64,000 nucleotides of DNA from Guyanagaster necrorhizus (Eukaryota; Basidiomycota; Agaricomycetes; Agaricales; Physalacriaceae), in assembly GCF_019112545.1 (NCBI RefSeq), contig NW_025064884.1, forward strand, positions 372,001-436,000, written 5' to 3'. Shown in pieces: positions 47,223 through 59,467 of the stretch (positions are counted from its first letter, which is position 1; the number at the start of each line of letters is the position of its first letter). Both the position numbers and the translations under genes were made by a program. The notes below the pieces were generated by a model. That model saw only the letters and a list, made by a program, of their open reading frames with translations, was not told the origin of the DNA and did not search any database.

Positions 47223-47943
47223 TTATGAATTATCATAGCATTCGGTTCCTGCCCCGGAAGATACGTACTGTAGATCATCAGTTTCATCACTGGTTTCAAC
47301 CGATAACGGCAAAGTCATCATCCACCGCGGGACCAAAATGACTGGAGTGTAGAAGCTGAATTCAAGGAAGCCTATTGCTGACTGAGGTGGAAGATTGAGG
47401 GAAGCGCTTTTTGGACCAATAAACACATACCGAAGGACACCGAGAAAATTTCCAGTCAAGTCGCCGTGCCATGAGTTTATAATCGTGTACTCCCGGAACG
47501 CAGGGCCCGTAGATTGTTGCACAGCTTCGTCAAGTTGATCGAAAATACCTTACTGACTTGTGACTCATGTACTTAGCAGATCCCGTTCCCGCCTCCGAGC
47601 TTCGAGGGCCTTGACGCAGCAAAAATGGCCAATTTGTCCTGATCCTCCTTGAAGGCACAAACAAGTACATGAACAAACATCTTCAAGGGCCGAGGCTGCA
47701 CAGCACATTGTGAAATGAACTTGACTGCTGTCATTCTCCATTCTTGACAATGATGTACGAGTGTCGGAAAGACTGCGAAACATCTTGAATGTCGAGTTTT
47801 GAAGGGGGATATAACTTGACAAAAAGATGGGTTATCTGGTGAAGCGATATGATAGGATTGTTAAATGCGTTCTGATATTTTAGAATGACCGACCGGGGGC
47901 CGCCCGTATAAAACGGAAGCCCCACTTCGGCAAATGTATCCAC
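47223..47943 (-). CDS. Possible small hypothetical gene
   Basis: Open segments at 47943-47731 (MDTFAEVGLPFYTGGPRSVI, ITHLFVKLYPPSKLDIQDVS) and 47522-47223 (FREYTIINSWHGDLTGNFLG, IGFLEFSFYTPVILVPRWMM) read like protein and follow each other on one strand. The linking splice sites are not convincing and I know no matching family. It may be a lineage-specific gene or a remnant. The rest of 47040-48338 holds the PAL promoter and nothing else visible. Confidence 0.3.
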
Positions 47944-48338
47944 CGTTTGTTAGGCTAGGTATCTAAATGAAGGCACCTATATGGACAGCCATCAGCTGAC
48001 GCGCCCAAACCAATGGGAAGGAAAGCATTTACCTGGTTAATACCGCATGCCATAGGAACGTTGTATTGGGAGTGCAAACTAGGAAACAAGTCTATCCCAT
48101 TTAAGATAAGAATGTAAATGTAAATGTTAAAAAACGAACAAATCACATAGCCCAGATAGATGTAAGATATACAATGCTACAGAAAGACAGAAAATGATGA
48201 GATAAAAGATACACGTATAAAAAGCAAAGTAATACGAGGACAGCATTTAGATGGTTACTCGATCGGCTGACGAAGGGCCATGAGCGGGAGGAAAACAGTC
48301 AAGCGTATCATGCGTACCTTAAAACGAATGTTGGCATG

Positions 48339-49668
48339 TCAGGTGGTAGCAGTTCGAGTCTTCTTGTCCCGCGATCGTTGTACATTGCGTTTCCCGCAGG
48401 CATCTGTACGTTCGTGGCGTATACGAGCATCAGAGCGAGAAAGATCGATGCCGCAAATTTTACACTTTACGTTGTCGGACTGCTCCTGGTAGTCGGGATG
48501 TGCACCTGAAGCACGAATATGACGAGTAACGTCATTTTTCCTCGTAAACGTCTTGGTGCACCCCGGTATGGTGCACCTGAACCGTTCAGTAGCTTTTCGC
48601 TTTTTTGAAGCTTTACTAGTAGATTTAATCTTCCGCTTCTTGGGCGCGGCATCGTCATCCAGTTCATCGTACTCATCGTCGACCTGCTGCTCATCGTCGG
48701 AGGGAAGTTCATCCATGGTTTGGACGACAGGATGCTTGTCACCTGTGTATTCCTGTTCATATTCACTGTCGTCATCGGTGTCATCCTCCGACTCCAGTTG
48801 CTGCACCTTCTTTGTAGCGATACGCGCACGGGTAGCGGCACGACGGGATGAACCCGATCGAATGGTCGTAGGTGACGGTGAAGATTTTGGTGAACGACTG
48901 TTTGTTGGTTTGTGAACCTGTATCGTAACCTGCGGTTCAGTGTCGCGCAGTTTCGAAGGGCCAGCCGGAGTTATGATACGGGGTGCACGGACGGAAGAGA
49001 CACAAATAGAGTCTGTATCATTTGTGACACTTTGCAATAAGTCTGCAGATTCCTGTCTGCCATAGAAGATGGCTTGGTGTCGGGGAGCGTCCGACGGAGT
49101 CTTTGGGTTGTCATGGTCGTCACTGCTAGTGTCCTCCTCCTCGTGATCGGGAGAACGTGGTTCTCCTTTATCAGAGTCGGATTCAGTGTCCGCATCACCG
49201 GTCTCAGCGTGCATGGAAGAGAATGATGACAAGTCAGGCGAGTCCTCTGGCCGGAGAGGATTGGATCCCTCGGAGCTTGCCCGCGGCTCAGAGGGAGGTG
49301 GAGAAGGAGGATAGTAGCGAAAAGGAGGTATGTCAGCAAGAATTTCATCCTGCAGACGCGTTAAAAGCCGGTAGCGGAGCCGAAGACAAGGCACAGACCT
49401 TCTTCCTGATGTTCATGGGTTCGGTGACATACATCTTGGTAGGCATGAGCTTCGGGATGGATTCCTTGTCTGTATTGTACCAGACGAGATTCATGGCAGG
49501 GCTGGTTGGCGACGAGGGGACTGTAGGTACGATGCTGGGATCGACAGGATGAGTTGGCCATGGGCTCCAAGTGCTGTAGGACGTCAAATGAGAATTAAAG
49601 GCGTGAGAAAGGGTACGGGACGCACCCCACATCACCGCTGGCGGGGCTGCTGACGACGACGATGGCAT
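48339..49668 (-). CDS. C2H2 zinc-finger protein (second of two flanking PAL)
   Basis: At least two exons. The best start is MPSSSSAAPPAVMWGASRTL at 49668; a 49-bp intron at about 49385-49337 joins EPMNIRKK to DEILADIPPFRYYPPSPPPS. A long disordered, acidic middle follows (DADTESDSDKGEPRSPDHEE, ESEDDTDDDSEYEQEYTGDK, DDEYDELDDDAAPKKRKIKS), with a nuclear-import-like KKRKIKSTSKASKKRK. The C-terminus has one classical C2H2 finger (FRCTIPGCTKTFTRKNDVTR then HIRASGAH) and a second C2HC-like unit (CKICGIDLSRSDARIRHERT, DAC). The overall plan resembles the gene at 40336-41372. Likely a DNA-binding regulator; its target is unknown. Confidence 0.78.
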
Positions 49669-50140
49669 CGTCGACGGTAGCTGATGGTGGAATAGACATG
49701 GAGGGGTGATGAGCCTGGGAGCCCTGAGAGAGCATCGTGGGTTGATCATATACGTCGTTTGCGGTTGTTTTGTTTTGGAATTATGTGAAGCGCCGTCCGT
49801 GGCGCCGCGCCACAAAGTGTTATATCCACAGACGGTACCAAGCGCCACGACCCGATATCCTTCCGTCCCTCCTCTGTCCCTTCCCAAGGCAGAAAACCAG
49901 CAAAACCAGCAAAACCAGCAGGCCAGCGCTCAGCTTCCTCCTTATCACCTCGCAACGTGTCGCTCGGATATCACAAAGCCGTGCAGGGACAGAATTAATA
50001 CAGTGTCGCCACGACCATCTTCGAAAACACTCCAATCTTTTCGGAATGAGTTGATCAATCAACAGCGAGCATGTGCCAAACGGAAAGATAGTGGCGTAAA
50101 CCCACGTGACTGTCGTTCCTTTTAATTTTCACCCACCACC
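49669..50140. other. Divergent intergenic region with a 9-bp triplicate
   Basis: Promoter region between the zinc-finger gene (minus) and FCF1 (plus). It contains three copies of AAAACCAGC in a row at 49893-49919. A 139-codon frame across it has no family match. Confidence 0.5.
49893..49919 (+). repeat. Tandem 9-bp repeat, three copies
   Basis: Unit AAAACCAGC, three perfect copies, inside the divergent promoter region. Confidence 0.8.
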
Positions 50141-50971
50141 ATGGTAAGCATCCTTGCTGCCTTCGTTTCATCCGCTCACTCAATCTTCACAGGGAAAAGC
50201 AAAGAAAACGCGGAAATTCGCAGCTGTAAAACGCATGATCAGTCCCAAGGACATTCGCTTGTGAGTCCGGAACACCGACGCTCTTCCCCGCATTTCACAT
50301 ATTCTCTAGAAAAGAAAATCAGGCGAAACTGCAGAAAAAGGAAGAAGAGACCAAGGCAAAAGCCGTTCGACGGGTGTACGTCTGTCTCGGTCCCGCTACA
50401 TTACTGATCCTAACAAATGATGAATAGTGCACCTGTTGCCTCGTCCTTGTTCCTGGCCCATAACACGGCGCTAGTCCCTCCTTATCGTGTCCTCATAGAT
50501 ACCAATTTCATCAATTTCTCTCTCCAAAATAAGCTCGAACTCGTTAGTGGGATGATGGACTGTCTGTATGCCAAATGTAAGTCCTAGCTCTTCTCACACC
50601 AACATCTGCTCATCGCATCCAGGTATACCTTGTGTCACAGACTGCGTTATGGCCGAACTCGAGAAACTGGGACACAAGTACCGTGTCGCTCTTCGGTACG
50701 TCCCCTCAGCTGTCAATAACACCTTACATTCTCACGTCGATAAAGCGTCGCTCGAGATCCCCGATTCGAGCGTCTGCGCTGTACACACCCCGGAACCTAT
50801 GCAGACGATTGCCTCGTTCAAAGAGTTTCTTCCCACAAATGCTACATCGTAGCGACATGCGATCGCGAACTTCGGCGACGCATTCGTCAAATACCAGGCA
50901 TCCCACTGATGTACATCGTTCGGAGGAAGTACGCCATCGAGCGCTTACCCGACCAGGGTGCACCGACTTGA
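50141..50971 (+). CDS. FCF1: rRNA-processing PIN-domain endonuclease FCF1/UTP24
   Basis: Small-subunit processome nuclease that cuts pre-rRNA at early sites in the nucleolus. The spliced protein starts [20 protein letters not shown], the highly conserved start, but the ATG is separated from the rest by an intron at 50144-50191: the first coding exon is just the start codon. Later exons give [59 protein letters not shown] (PIN aspartate), [52 protein letters not shown] and [23 protein letters not shown]-domain acidic residues ([19 protein letters not shown]) are all present. Length of about 195 fits the family. Confident assignment. Confidence 0.95.
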
Positions 50972-52000
50972 CCGGGTACCATCTATTTTGTCCTTATTGT
51001 ATTGTATCATTAAATGTGCGTCATGTCTGCTGCTCCGTCCGTAAAGTTTTGCTTACTCACTCGTAAGGTTTTCTATCACGCAGCGTACTATTAGATGTTT
51101 CCATTTCGGTCTCATTCACTACAACGTGTTCCGGCGCCCTGCCAGACAGTTGACTGACGTTCCCACAGCAAAATGGAGCCGACCGGAACTCCCCAAAAAA
51201 ACATAAGCAGGGAAGCATTTGGTGGATCCCGATCTCCGTTTGATGTCGTAACTAGCAATATTCTGTCCTCATTAGTTTCGCTTCAACGCCAGCCTTCCAT
51301 CCATCAGCCTCATTCCAACTCTGCATCGTGACGGTCCTAGATTCATCCTCCCGGGCGCCGTGGCTATACCCAACTCGGCATTCGAACGCCACACCAAGCA
51401 GCCAGGGTTGGCCGGCAGCGACATTTCTCCGCAGTGTCCTGCTTTAGCCCGATAGTCACTTTCGTACCGACTATTTGGTGTACATGTATCAAAATTGATA
51501 TTGACGATCACAACTATCCGCAACTAGGGTTTTTAACGCTCGAATACAATAACTCGAGTGACTCTGTTGGTGCGCCACACGTCTACGTGGCCCCACGGTG
51601 GATGACTATCCGGCGAATCTTAATTTGGGGGGGTAGTTTCGTACCAGGACAACCTACCTATTTCGCACTTTCCCCTCTGAAAACAGACTAGGCCTGCTCA
51701 TTCGGGAATCTATAAATGAGATTAATAACGATGTGGCTGGCGGGCTAAGAAATATCGCGTAATGCGACCATCATTGAGAAGAACGTCCGTGTTGTTGTGC
51801 TTATCACAGTCTTGTCTAATGGAAAATGTGGCGCGTTTAGCTTGGAAAATTCGGCTCTCTGCGCTGAGTTTTAAGATGTATTCAGAGCAATTGGAAAATC
51901 CAAATATTCAAGGGTCATGCGTGAATAAGTCGTCGCGTGGCCCACATCATGACACGCGCTGAGTTCCCACAAATCTTAGCCTCCTTTCAAGAAATCCACC
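50972..52000. other. Intergenic region
   Basis: One kb between FCF1 and the UPF0696 gene, same direction. Short unconvincing frames only. Confidence 0.45.
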
Positions 52001-53578
52001 ATGGCTTCCACCGAGCTTAGACAAGAAGATTCTATGCCCTTGAAGAATCCTTACGCCTGGTCCAAACCTTTAGAGCCCGAAATCAGCCTAGACCAATTCC
52101 TAGCAAAGGTTTGAAACTAAAAAAACGCGTCCAATAAGGTTCCTGAACGCGCCACAGCATCGACCCTCGATGGTTCGAGACGACGGCACGAAGCCGGTAA
52201 GCGTGAATGGATGCAGAGATTGATGAACTGCTGAAATATTGCACTATGCAGTGGTTATAGGTCCACGCCCGTGAGGCCTCAACAGATAGCACTGAGGAAG
52301 CTGAAACCGCTGCAATCGCTGAAGCAGTCGTTATATGTGCGTGTACATCATCCGGTCAGTTATATGTCCATACTGATGCTTAGATTTCAGTGAACGAAGC
52401 TACTGAGAGGGTCCAAAGCATCCAGGTAAATACTGACATTGAGAACATCTGGGTTACTCACGTTTTGAATTTGAAGAACGACGCGTCGATACCCGTTCGT
52501 TCCAACAAGAAAACAGGAGCTAAGAGCAAGAAAGAAGTCTGGGAGCAGGTAAGTCTTTCTCCAGTCTTTTATGTCTTGGCGGGGTGAAATTTGCCCGCCC
52601 GTCTAGATTCAAGCAGAAGCCGCCGAGAAATTGAAAGACATAGCACTCAAACATGGATACACTTGCGGCAAATGGTAGGGACCATGATTGACCAACTTGA
52701 AGTGCATCCTGTTTCATGTTTTCGATTTCCTAGGCTTGTGTTTGCGTCGTCCGAAAAAGTTGATTCGATATGGTCGAGCGTCGCCAGTCCGTTTATCGCA
52801 AAGCTTCACACCTTCTGTATACGCTAACGTCAATATGTACAGAGTCCCTCGTAGACGGTCCTCTTTCGACAACCATGGCATTTTGCACCAAAGTGGCGAC
52901 GTGTCCACCTGACGAAAAGCCCAACTATCAGCATGTCCTTTGCATCTACATGCCTAATGTATATGATAAAGATGCAGTCATAGAGGTCTGGGAGCCCATC
53001 CTCGTTAACCTTATATCTCACACAAGACACAATAGGTTATGAAAATCCTGCTGCGACATCATGGGTTAAACCTTAGTGGTGTCAAGACAGATCTATACAC
53101 TAACCCAAGTACCTATCCTTTCGCTCCGTTGAATCCCAATGCCGACAGTCTGACTTCCTTCAGGTATTGATCGCAAGCACCCTTCCGGAATCTCTTCTAC
53201 GGTGAATTCACTACTTCCTCCCCCCATTTTTCGTTACCATTAACTTATTGGCGCGTAGATTTGGAAAACCACGTCGTTGATAAAGGATACGGAGATCAAG
53301 GGAGGTGCCATGACGTTCTTGATCGTATCGCAAAACTTACCGTGAAGTAGGAGTTACGCGATGCATATTTCAACGAAAAGCCCAAGCCCAAACCTAAGTC
53401 TAAGCTCAAACTCAAGAAGAAGCAAAATGATGATCCTTTTGCCTCTGACGACGAGGAGGGCAGGAAGGAAGAGGAGGAGAGAAAAGTGGAGCTCAAGAAG
53501 AAAATGGCTGAGACAAGGAAACGAGATGACAGCGATGGCGAAGAGGAGAAGCCGAAGAAAAAGACGGCCAAGATATAA
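52001..53578 (+). CDS. UPF0696/DUF1917 (BLES03-like, eIF4E-fold) protein
   Basis: Several exons. It starts MASTELRQEDSMPLKNPYAW, then SKPLEPEISLDQFLAK, HRPSMVRDDGTKPVHAREAS, NIWVTHVLNLKNDASIPVRS, WEQIQAEAAEKLKDIALKHG, YTCGKWLVFASSEKVDSIW, SLVDGPLSTTMAFCTKVATC and NYQHVLCIYMPNVYDKDAVI. This order (WxxI, GKWL.F, A.CTKVAT, H.LCIY.P..YD) is the UPF0696 family, whose fold resembles the cap-binding factor eIF4E; its function is unknown. A lysine-rich, acidic tail follows (KPKPKPKSKLKLKKKQ, KKKMAETRKRDDSDGEEEKP) ending in AKI. The junction before the tail, near 53305-53350, lacks a clean GT donor in the right phase, so the exact join is uncertain. Confidence 0.82.
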
Positions 53579-53715
53579 TTGCGTTGGCGAGACTACAAGA
53601 GCTATGAACATGATCTACTATTTACTTATGACCGTGAAGTAAGATCATGTGTAAAGTACACTAAAATACAGTACAGATGCATGCAAGGGTGTCCAAAGAG
53701 TTGTCGATATAATCG

Positions 53716-56700
53716 CTAATGAGTGTCGCTCAGGCGAGCCTTCAACCTCTTGAAACGCCTGCTCTCTTCCTCGTCCACTCGCACGTCAGTCCGAGTTCTC
53801 TTTAAGCTCTTTACTCGCCTAGCCTTTAGACGATGGTCAAACGGCAGTTCACTTCCCGACAGGTCTGAAAACTCCTCTTCAGGCACTGGCACCACAGGCG
53901 CAGAAATATACGCAATTGGTTTCGATGAACGCTTCGTCGCGCTTTTCATCCTCGTACGAGATGTGCTGGCGGAAGCTGGCGGGGTATTGACAGACCTTTT
54001 TTGGCGTTTAGCGGGACTTGGAGTGGGTACTTCAGTTTGTGACTCGATCGTGGAGAAGGAAATAGAGGATTCGTATAAATCATCTTCCTTCTTCACAACA
54101 GCCCTTGGCGGTGTTGTTGAGATGCCTGAGGCGGCAGACGCCGGGGGCCGTATTGAAGACGCCGGGGAGCGGACCGACTCGCTCGGAGGACGAGGGGAAT
54201 TGCTAGATTCCCCTATCTGGTTAAGAGTAAACCGGTCTGCCTTTCTTTTTTGAACAAGCCGAGGATCCTCGCCCACTGCGCAAAGATAGTAGACTTCCTG
54301 TTCACGCAGCAGGTCTACACCTACTAACTGACGCAAAACCCCGATTAGATAAGGACTGAAATCCAGGTTCTCGATGTCTGGAACAACTCTACGACTTTCT
54401 TCGGTCGTGGCGTCTCCATGATCCACGATTTCTTCGTCTTCCATGAGTTCAGCATCTCCCAAAGAACAACCTGGGACAAGGAACGATATGCGAGGTCCGT
54501 TGTCTACTTTAGGAAGGCTGATACGACGATAACGACAATTGGATCGTGTCACGGGTGAGCTATAGTAATGCGGTCGATCAAGAGAAGAAGTCGAGGAAGC
54601 GCGAGAAGTTCCAGCAGTCGGAAGATGATGCTGATGACGAAGCGAGCGAGGCTGGCTAGAATGGCCATGCAACAAGGCCGGGGGATAGTGAATGGGAGGA
54701 TGACGAGGCCCGTTAGCCGGCTTGGTAGGTGTTGGAGGTACTTGGGAAGTAGAGATTGAAACTTCGCTAGGCGTGGAAGATGAGGCCCTAGATACACTGC
54801 TTTTCCTTGAATATGTCAACAACTTCGCAGCCAAACCTCCTGGACTTGTCGCATCTGAAGGAGCTGGAGATCCGTTTGGGTCTTCTTTCTGTTTACCCTT
54901 CCTTTTGCTGCTTAACGTATGAGATAGACGTTTAGGACCTGATGATGTGCGTTTCCTCTTAGTTGACGTAGACCCTTGCGGATCATTGCCGTCGACGGAA
55001 GGAGATTCTGGATTCGAAGTCTCTTGGCTGTGATATTCGGCAGAGCGTATATCAGTTTTGAATGCCATTTGAGGTATCGGTGGAGGGGTGATAGACGAAA
55101 CACCATTTATTTTCTTTAGCGAACTGGAAATCTATGAGCAAACACTTTAGAACAGTAAAACGAAGACAAATGTACCTCTCGATCACGGTCAAGTCTTCAA
55201 TCGTGCTTAGTGGACCAGTCAAGTCAGGATTATCGGAAAAATTGCTAGGTTGCGGGCCCGGTATGCCATCCTTGAAAATGTGAATGTTCGTTGAGATGCT
55301 GGGCTTTTCAGATTGTACATGTCCGCCCAAGGAAGAATCCGAAATGCTTTGTTCTGAGAAGTCCTGATTACTCGACTCCAGTTCTCTATCATTAGACGAA
55401 GAGGAGGTGTTTGACAGGTCGTTTTCATCTTCAGACACTTCATCTGAACCGGATTTGCTTAGATACTGAGCGACACCGGGTGTAGACAAACTGTAAGGAT
55501 ACGGATCTGGTTGGAGAACAGACACTGCTCTGGCGCTCACGGTGGGAGCGACGTGTAATGTGCGCGTCAATGACTCCCTTGGAAGCCCGGGAGAACGTAT
55601 CGAGGCAGACGGATTCATTTCGGTTAGTGCGTCCTGAGAATCCATTATGATCTGGTCTTCCGATTGATCACAAACAATCTCCGGCTTAGAATCCTGACCA
55701 CGCTGATTCTCTTCCCCATCGTGCTGAGATGGACTCCGCACATCGTCAGAGGTGTCTCCTTCGGATGAGGGAGGTGTCGTCATAAGACCTGGCGGGCGAC
55801 GCTTTATATACGTGCGTGGAGTAAATAACGGAGAAACACCAGTTTGAGTCTGTGGTGGCAATGGGGGTGTATGGGGATCTGCTGGCGCCGGCGATCCTGA
55901 AGTGGCAGGAGGCGAAGATGCAATATCCGGAAGAGAAACGGTGAACAATGGATCGGTGGGGATTTTTGCATCGACAACTTCGATGTCATGAGGTGACTGA
56001 GGCAAAACTTCGACAATCATGTCGGCATCCACTGTGTGAGCCTCATCAGTTGAAACCAAGGCATCAAGAGGGCCTGTTTCAATAGTATCCAACCGACCTG
56101 ATGAGCTGGAAGGCTCTTGTTCGTCTGTAACTGCGGCACCATCGTCGACCAAGGCTGTGCTCTTGTAGATCGATAGTGATGAGCTGTCATCGACCCTAAC
56201 GTCTGAGTTATCGTTGACAGGAACCTCTGAGCTATCACCGAAAGCAACCTCCGAAGGTAAATCAAAGCCGTCTGTAAAGGGAGGTGTCAGATTTCCATAA
56301 CCCAAAGCAGTTGATTTATCGCCAATGGCATCTGCTGGACCATCATTGACAGAGACTGTACATCTTTCACCCGTGGTAGGGATAGGGCTTTCCTCAGCCA
56401 CTGGAACTTTATCGGTGTCCACGTTTAAGGTCGCAGGTGTGTAATCCACGAGGATTGTTGGGTCATCCTCGACGAGATCCTGGGCGCCATCAGCCAGTGA
56501 ATGTGGAACGACAGTTGGATGATTGTCATCGTCGGTGGCAATAACTTCCTGGAGGACATGACACTCATTAACCTTGCACGGAGCAGACGGCGATGGGGAT
56601 CCTACGTGATCCAAAAAATCTGCAGCTCTGGGCGCAACTACTTCTCCGCCGTAATCATCATTCGGCTCCACAGCAGTGTCTGCAACTGTATCGATATGCC

Positions 56701-59112
56701 TTACCGCAGGTTCAGAAACGACGACGGGGTTGTCGAAGCCTAAGGACTTTAGATTCTCATCATGTGTGTCCATTGTGTCATGGCCCACGGCATCTGGAAC
56801 AAAGGAGAGCTCATCCTTTGTTTCCTGCTGCTCCAAAGCATCAGCTGCGCCTGTATCATCCAATACACCATCTACTTGACTTTGCGCCAAAGAAATAGCC
56901 TCTGGAGTGATGGTGTGCTCATCAGCCGGGGGTGTTGGGAGAAATACAGGCTCTTCGCCGTCGCGATCGTCCTGGTGGAGTTCTTTCAATCCTGCAGCAG
57001 GAACGATGTCTGTGGTCACATGCTGAGGCAAAGACTGACCTTCAGCAAGTGAGAGCTCCAATTCAAAGGGTTGATGGTGTGTTAACCCTGCTACGCATGC
57101 AATGTCTGGGTCGAGATGCTGGGGTGTCTCCAGTTCAGCGACGGTCGATACCTCTGGATCTAAGTCAGACTCAATAAATGGACGAGGCGGCTCAGATTCA
57201 CGGTCTAAATTTTGGGATTAAGCAAATACATAAAAAAGAACAAAGATATACGTGACCTTCTTGAGGGACCACTTCTGGATTCATAGGCACATCCAGGAAA
57301 TCTTGAATATTTCCAACATCTATAACAATTAGGAAAAGTAGATTCTAACAAAACTTGCTCTCACCTCCATCATAAAGAACTGGACCAGATAGAGGCTGCC
57401 CTGACACTTCAACAATCAACCCATCCGTCTCCGTCTTCAAATTCTCATATAAATCAACTACAATTCCCTCCGGTTGATTGACAAGCGGGACAATGGAGGG
57501 TTCTTCGAGTTGTTTCTCCGACGTAGCAAGTTCAAGTGAAACTGCACAGATAATACTTTCGTCTCCCTGACCATGTATGTCTCCAGTAGACAATGATGGG
57601 TCCTGTACATTATCATTGCTGGGTTCCTCGGGATTAATGCTAGGCGCTATGGCGTGATTACTATCGGTAGTAGTGTCAGGGTGTCGCTCATCAGCATGAC
57701 AGTAGGACACGTCCGCGTTTGAGTCCGGTGAGATGGCTTTCGCGTCATCGGGATGGACATTGGGCTCCTCTGCGTTGTTAGAATCGACGTCGATGGTGTC
57801 GGGATCGTACTGAATGTAAGACGCGTCTATTAACTGAAAGCGCAAATGACTGGCAGCTTCTGGAAACTCGTCACGAGATGCTTCGAACACTGCCATGTGT
57901 TCATCCATCTCATGCTGTGGAGTAATAGAAGTGCTGTCGTCAGCATCTCCGAGTTTATGAGGACTGGGATGGGTCCCGGGGTTTGGGAGATGATCCCCAC
58001 CCTTGTAGAGATCATCCGCATAAATTTGGGGTCGGACCCAAGGATCGACGATTTCAATGTTTTCGTGCTGGAAAGGATGGTCCAATGCAGTCGGAGGAAA
58101 TGCTAGACTGTCTGTTAATCAAAAGATACGTATGCTCGCAACAAAAGGGCATACCTGTATCATCATACAATGGTTGTTCGTCGTCGTCATCGTCAACGTC
58201 ATAGATTTCTGGAGAAGCGGCCGCATCTTCATGTACATCCTGATCTTGATCTTCCTCATGGACGTCCGTATCGGAATCCTCCTCGCTCTCGGCTTGAGCA
58301 GGTAATGAACTCCCACCAATACTAACCTCCTCGTCAGAAAGAAGCTCAATTACTTCTGGTTCATCCGATTTCTCGACGTAGTCTTCATCATCCCCGTCGA
58401 GCACTTCATACTGTACTGGCGGAGAGTAAGACTGATCTGACCTCCACAGGTCCGACTGCTCCTCTTCTTCGTGTTCATCATAGACCTCGTCTTCTTCTCC
58501 CAAAGCAGACTCCACTTCTTCGTAATCCCCTTCTCTTTCATACTCGACCTCCGCCTCTGCCTCTGCCTCGACATCCTCTGCGTCCTGCTCACTCTGTTTA
58601 TGATCATCCCGTTCTTCCCATTCGCTGCCTTCATCAGTATCATCAATTACCCGTGCTAGATCCTCTACCTGTGCCTCTTCATCTTCCGAATCCGAGGCAA
58701 GGTCAATAGGTTCTTCATAGCTACCATTCCCGCGACCAGAAAAAAGCCCTGGACCTTCTCGCGGATCACGGCCTTTACCCTTCCTACTAGCACGTCGCGC
58801 CTTGAGCTCTGCAAAGGAGTCCTCAACCTCTCCGTCAATATCCTCGCTCTCGCTGGCCTGTTCAGCGTCAATCTGACCCATAGAAGATTCATCTAACCCA
58901 ACCGGCGATTCCTCACGAGCAGTGTCATCAATATGACCTAATGCCCGACGGAGAGTGCCAGTGAGGTCGTCAATCCACGCGTCAAATTGAGGTTTCGTGA
59001 ATTTGTCGTACGGATTGTAGATTGGGGCAGGTTTGGTCCTGGTGGTGGTCGAGGTCAGGGAAGTGGCGGAAGATGGATGCCCCATAGACCATGTGGCGCG
59101 TGGGGTGGTCAT
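53716..59112 (-). CDS. Very long acidic, disordered protein of unknown function
   Basis: One long minus-strand gene of about six to eight exons and roughly 1,750 codons, joined from open segments 59112-~58125, 58112-57345, ~57210-55160 and 55127-53716 plus short exons between. The N-terminus has an ordered motif, PAPIYNPYDKFTKPQFDAWI followed by DDLTGTLRRALG. After it come very acidic stretches (DVEAEAEAEVEYEREGDYEE, YDVDDDDDEQPLYDD), a long Asp/Thr/Pro/Val-rich centre, and a basic C-terminus with many Ser/Pro sites (KRKRTSSGPKRLS, SKRKGKQKE, KTLKRTRTDVR-like end). The C-terminal part includes an ordered block DIENLDFSPYLIGVLRQLVG and VDLLREQEVYYLCAVGEDP. No known domain recognised. Nuclear localisation is likely from composition. 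Confidence 0.7.
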
Positions 59113-59467
59113 GGTGGTGCGATATCGAAGTGTGTCGCGTCACCACCAATGAATGCGCTGAGAGACCCTCGCCAAGGGACGAGGTCGCGATTGTCAGGAA
59201 GCAAGAATCAAAGTCCGACCGGACGGCCTTCGACGGCTTCTATCTGAGCTTCAATTCATTACTTGTCTTGGAACTTTTGCCACACTACCATAACCGGCAA
59301 AGGCCTTCGGCAACTGTGCGATGTGTTGCTTCGAGCTTCAATGTATATTCAAATATTCAAGCTTCAATGTTCAATGCTGAGAGTGGGGAAGTAAGTCGTG
59401 TTTGGTAATTCTGGGCATAATCTTATACATCTGAACAACCTAGCTACTTTAGGTCTGCCAGTACTTG
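59113..59467. other. Intergenic region with an AT-rich direct repeat
   Basis: Between the disordered-protein gene and the nitrilase gene, both minus. An 11-bp direct repeat AGCTTCAATGT lies at 59334-59344 and 59360-59370. No gene seen. Confidence 0.45.

Noticed and set aside
53716..59112. Reading the long minus-strand stretch as four separate genes.
   Set aside because: The open segments join at sensible splice sites (for example TVIE joined to ISSSLKKINGVSS near 55173-55127), share composition, and leave no room for promoters between them.
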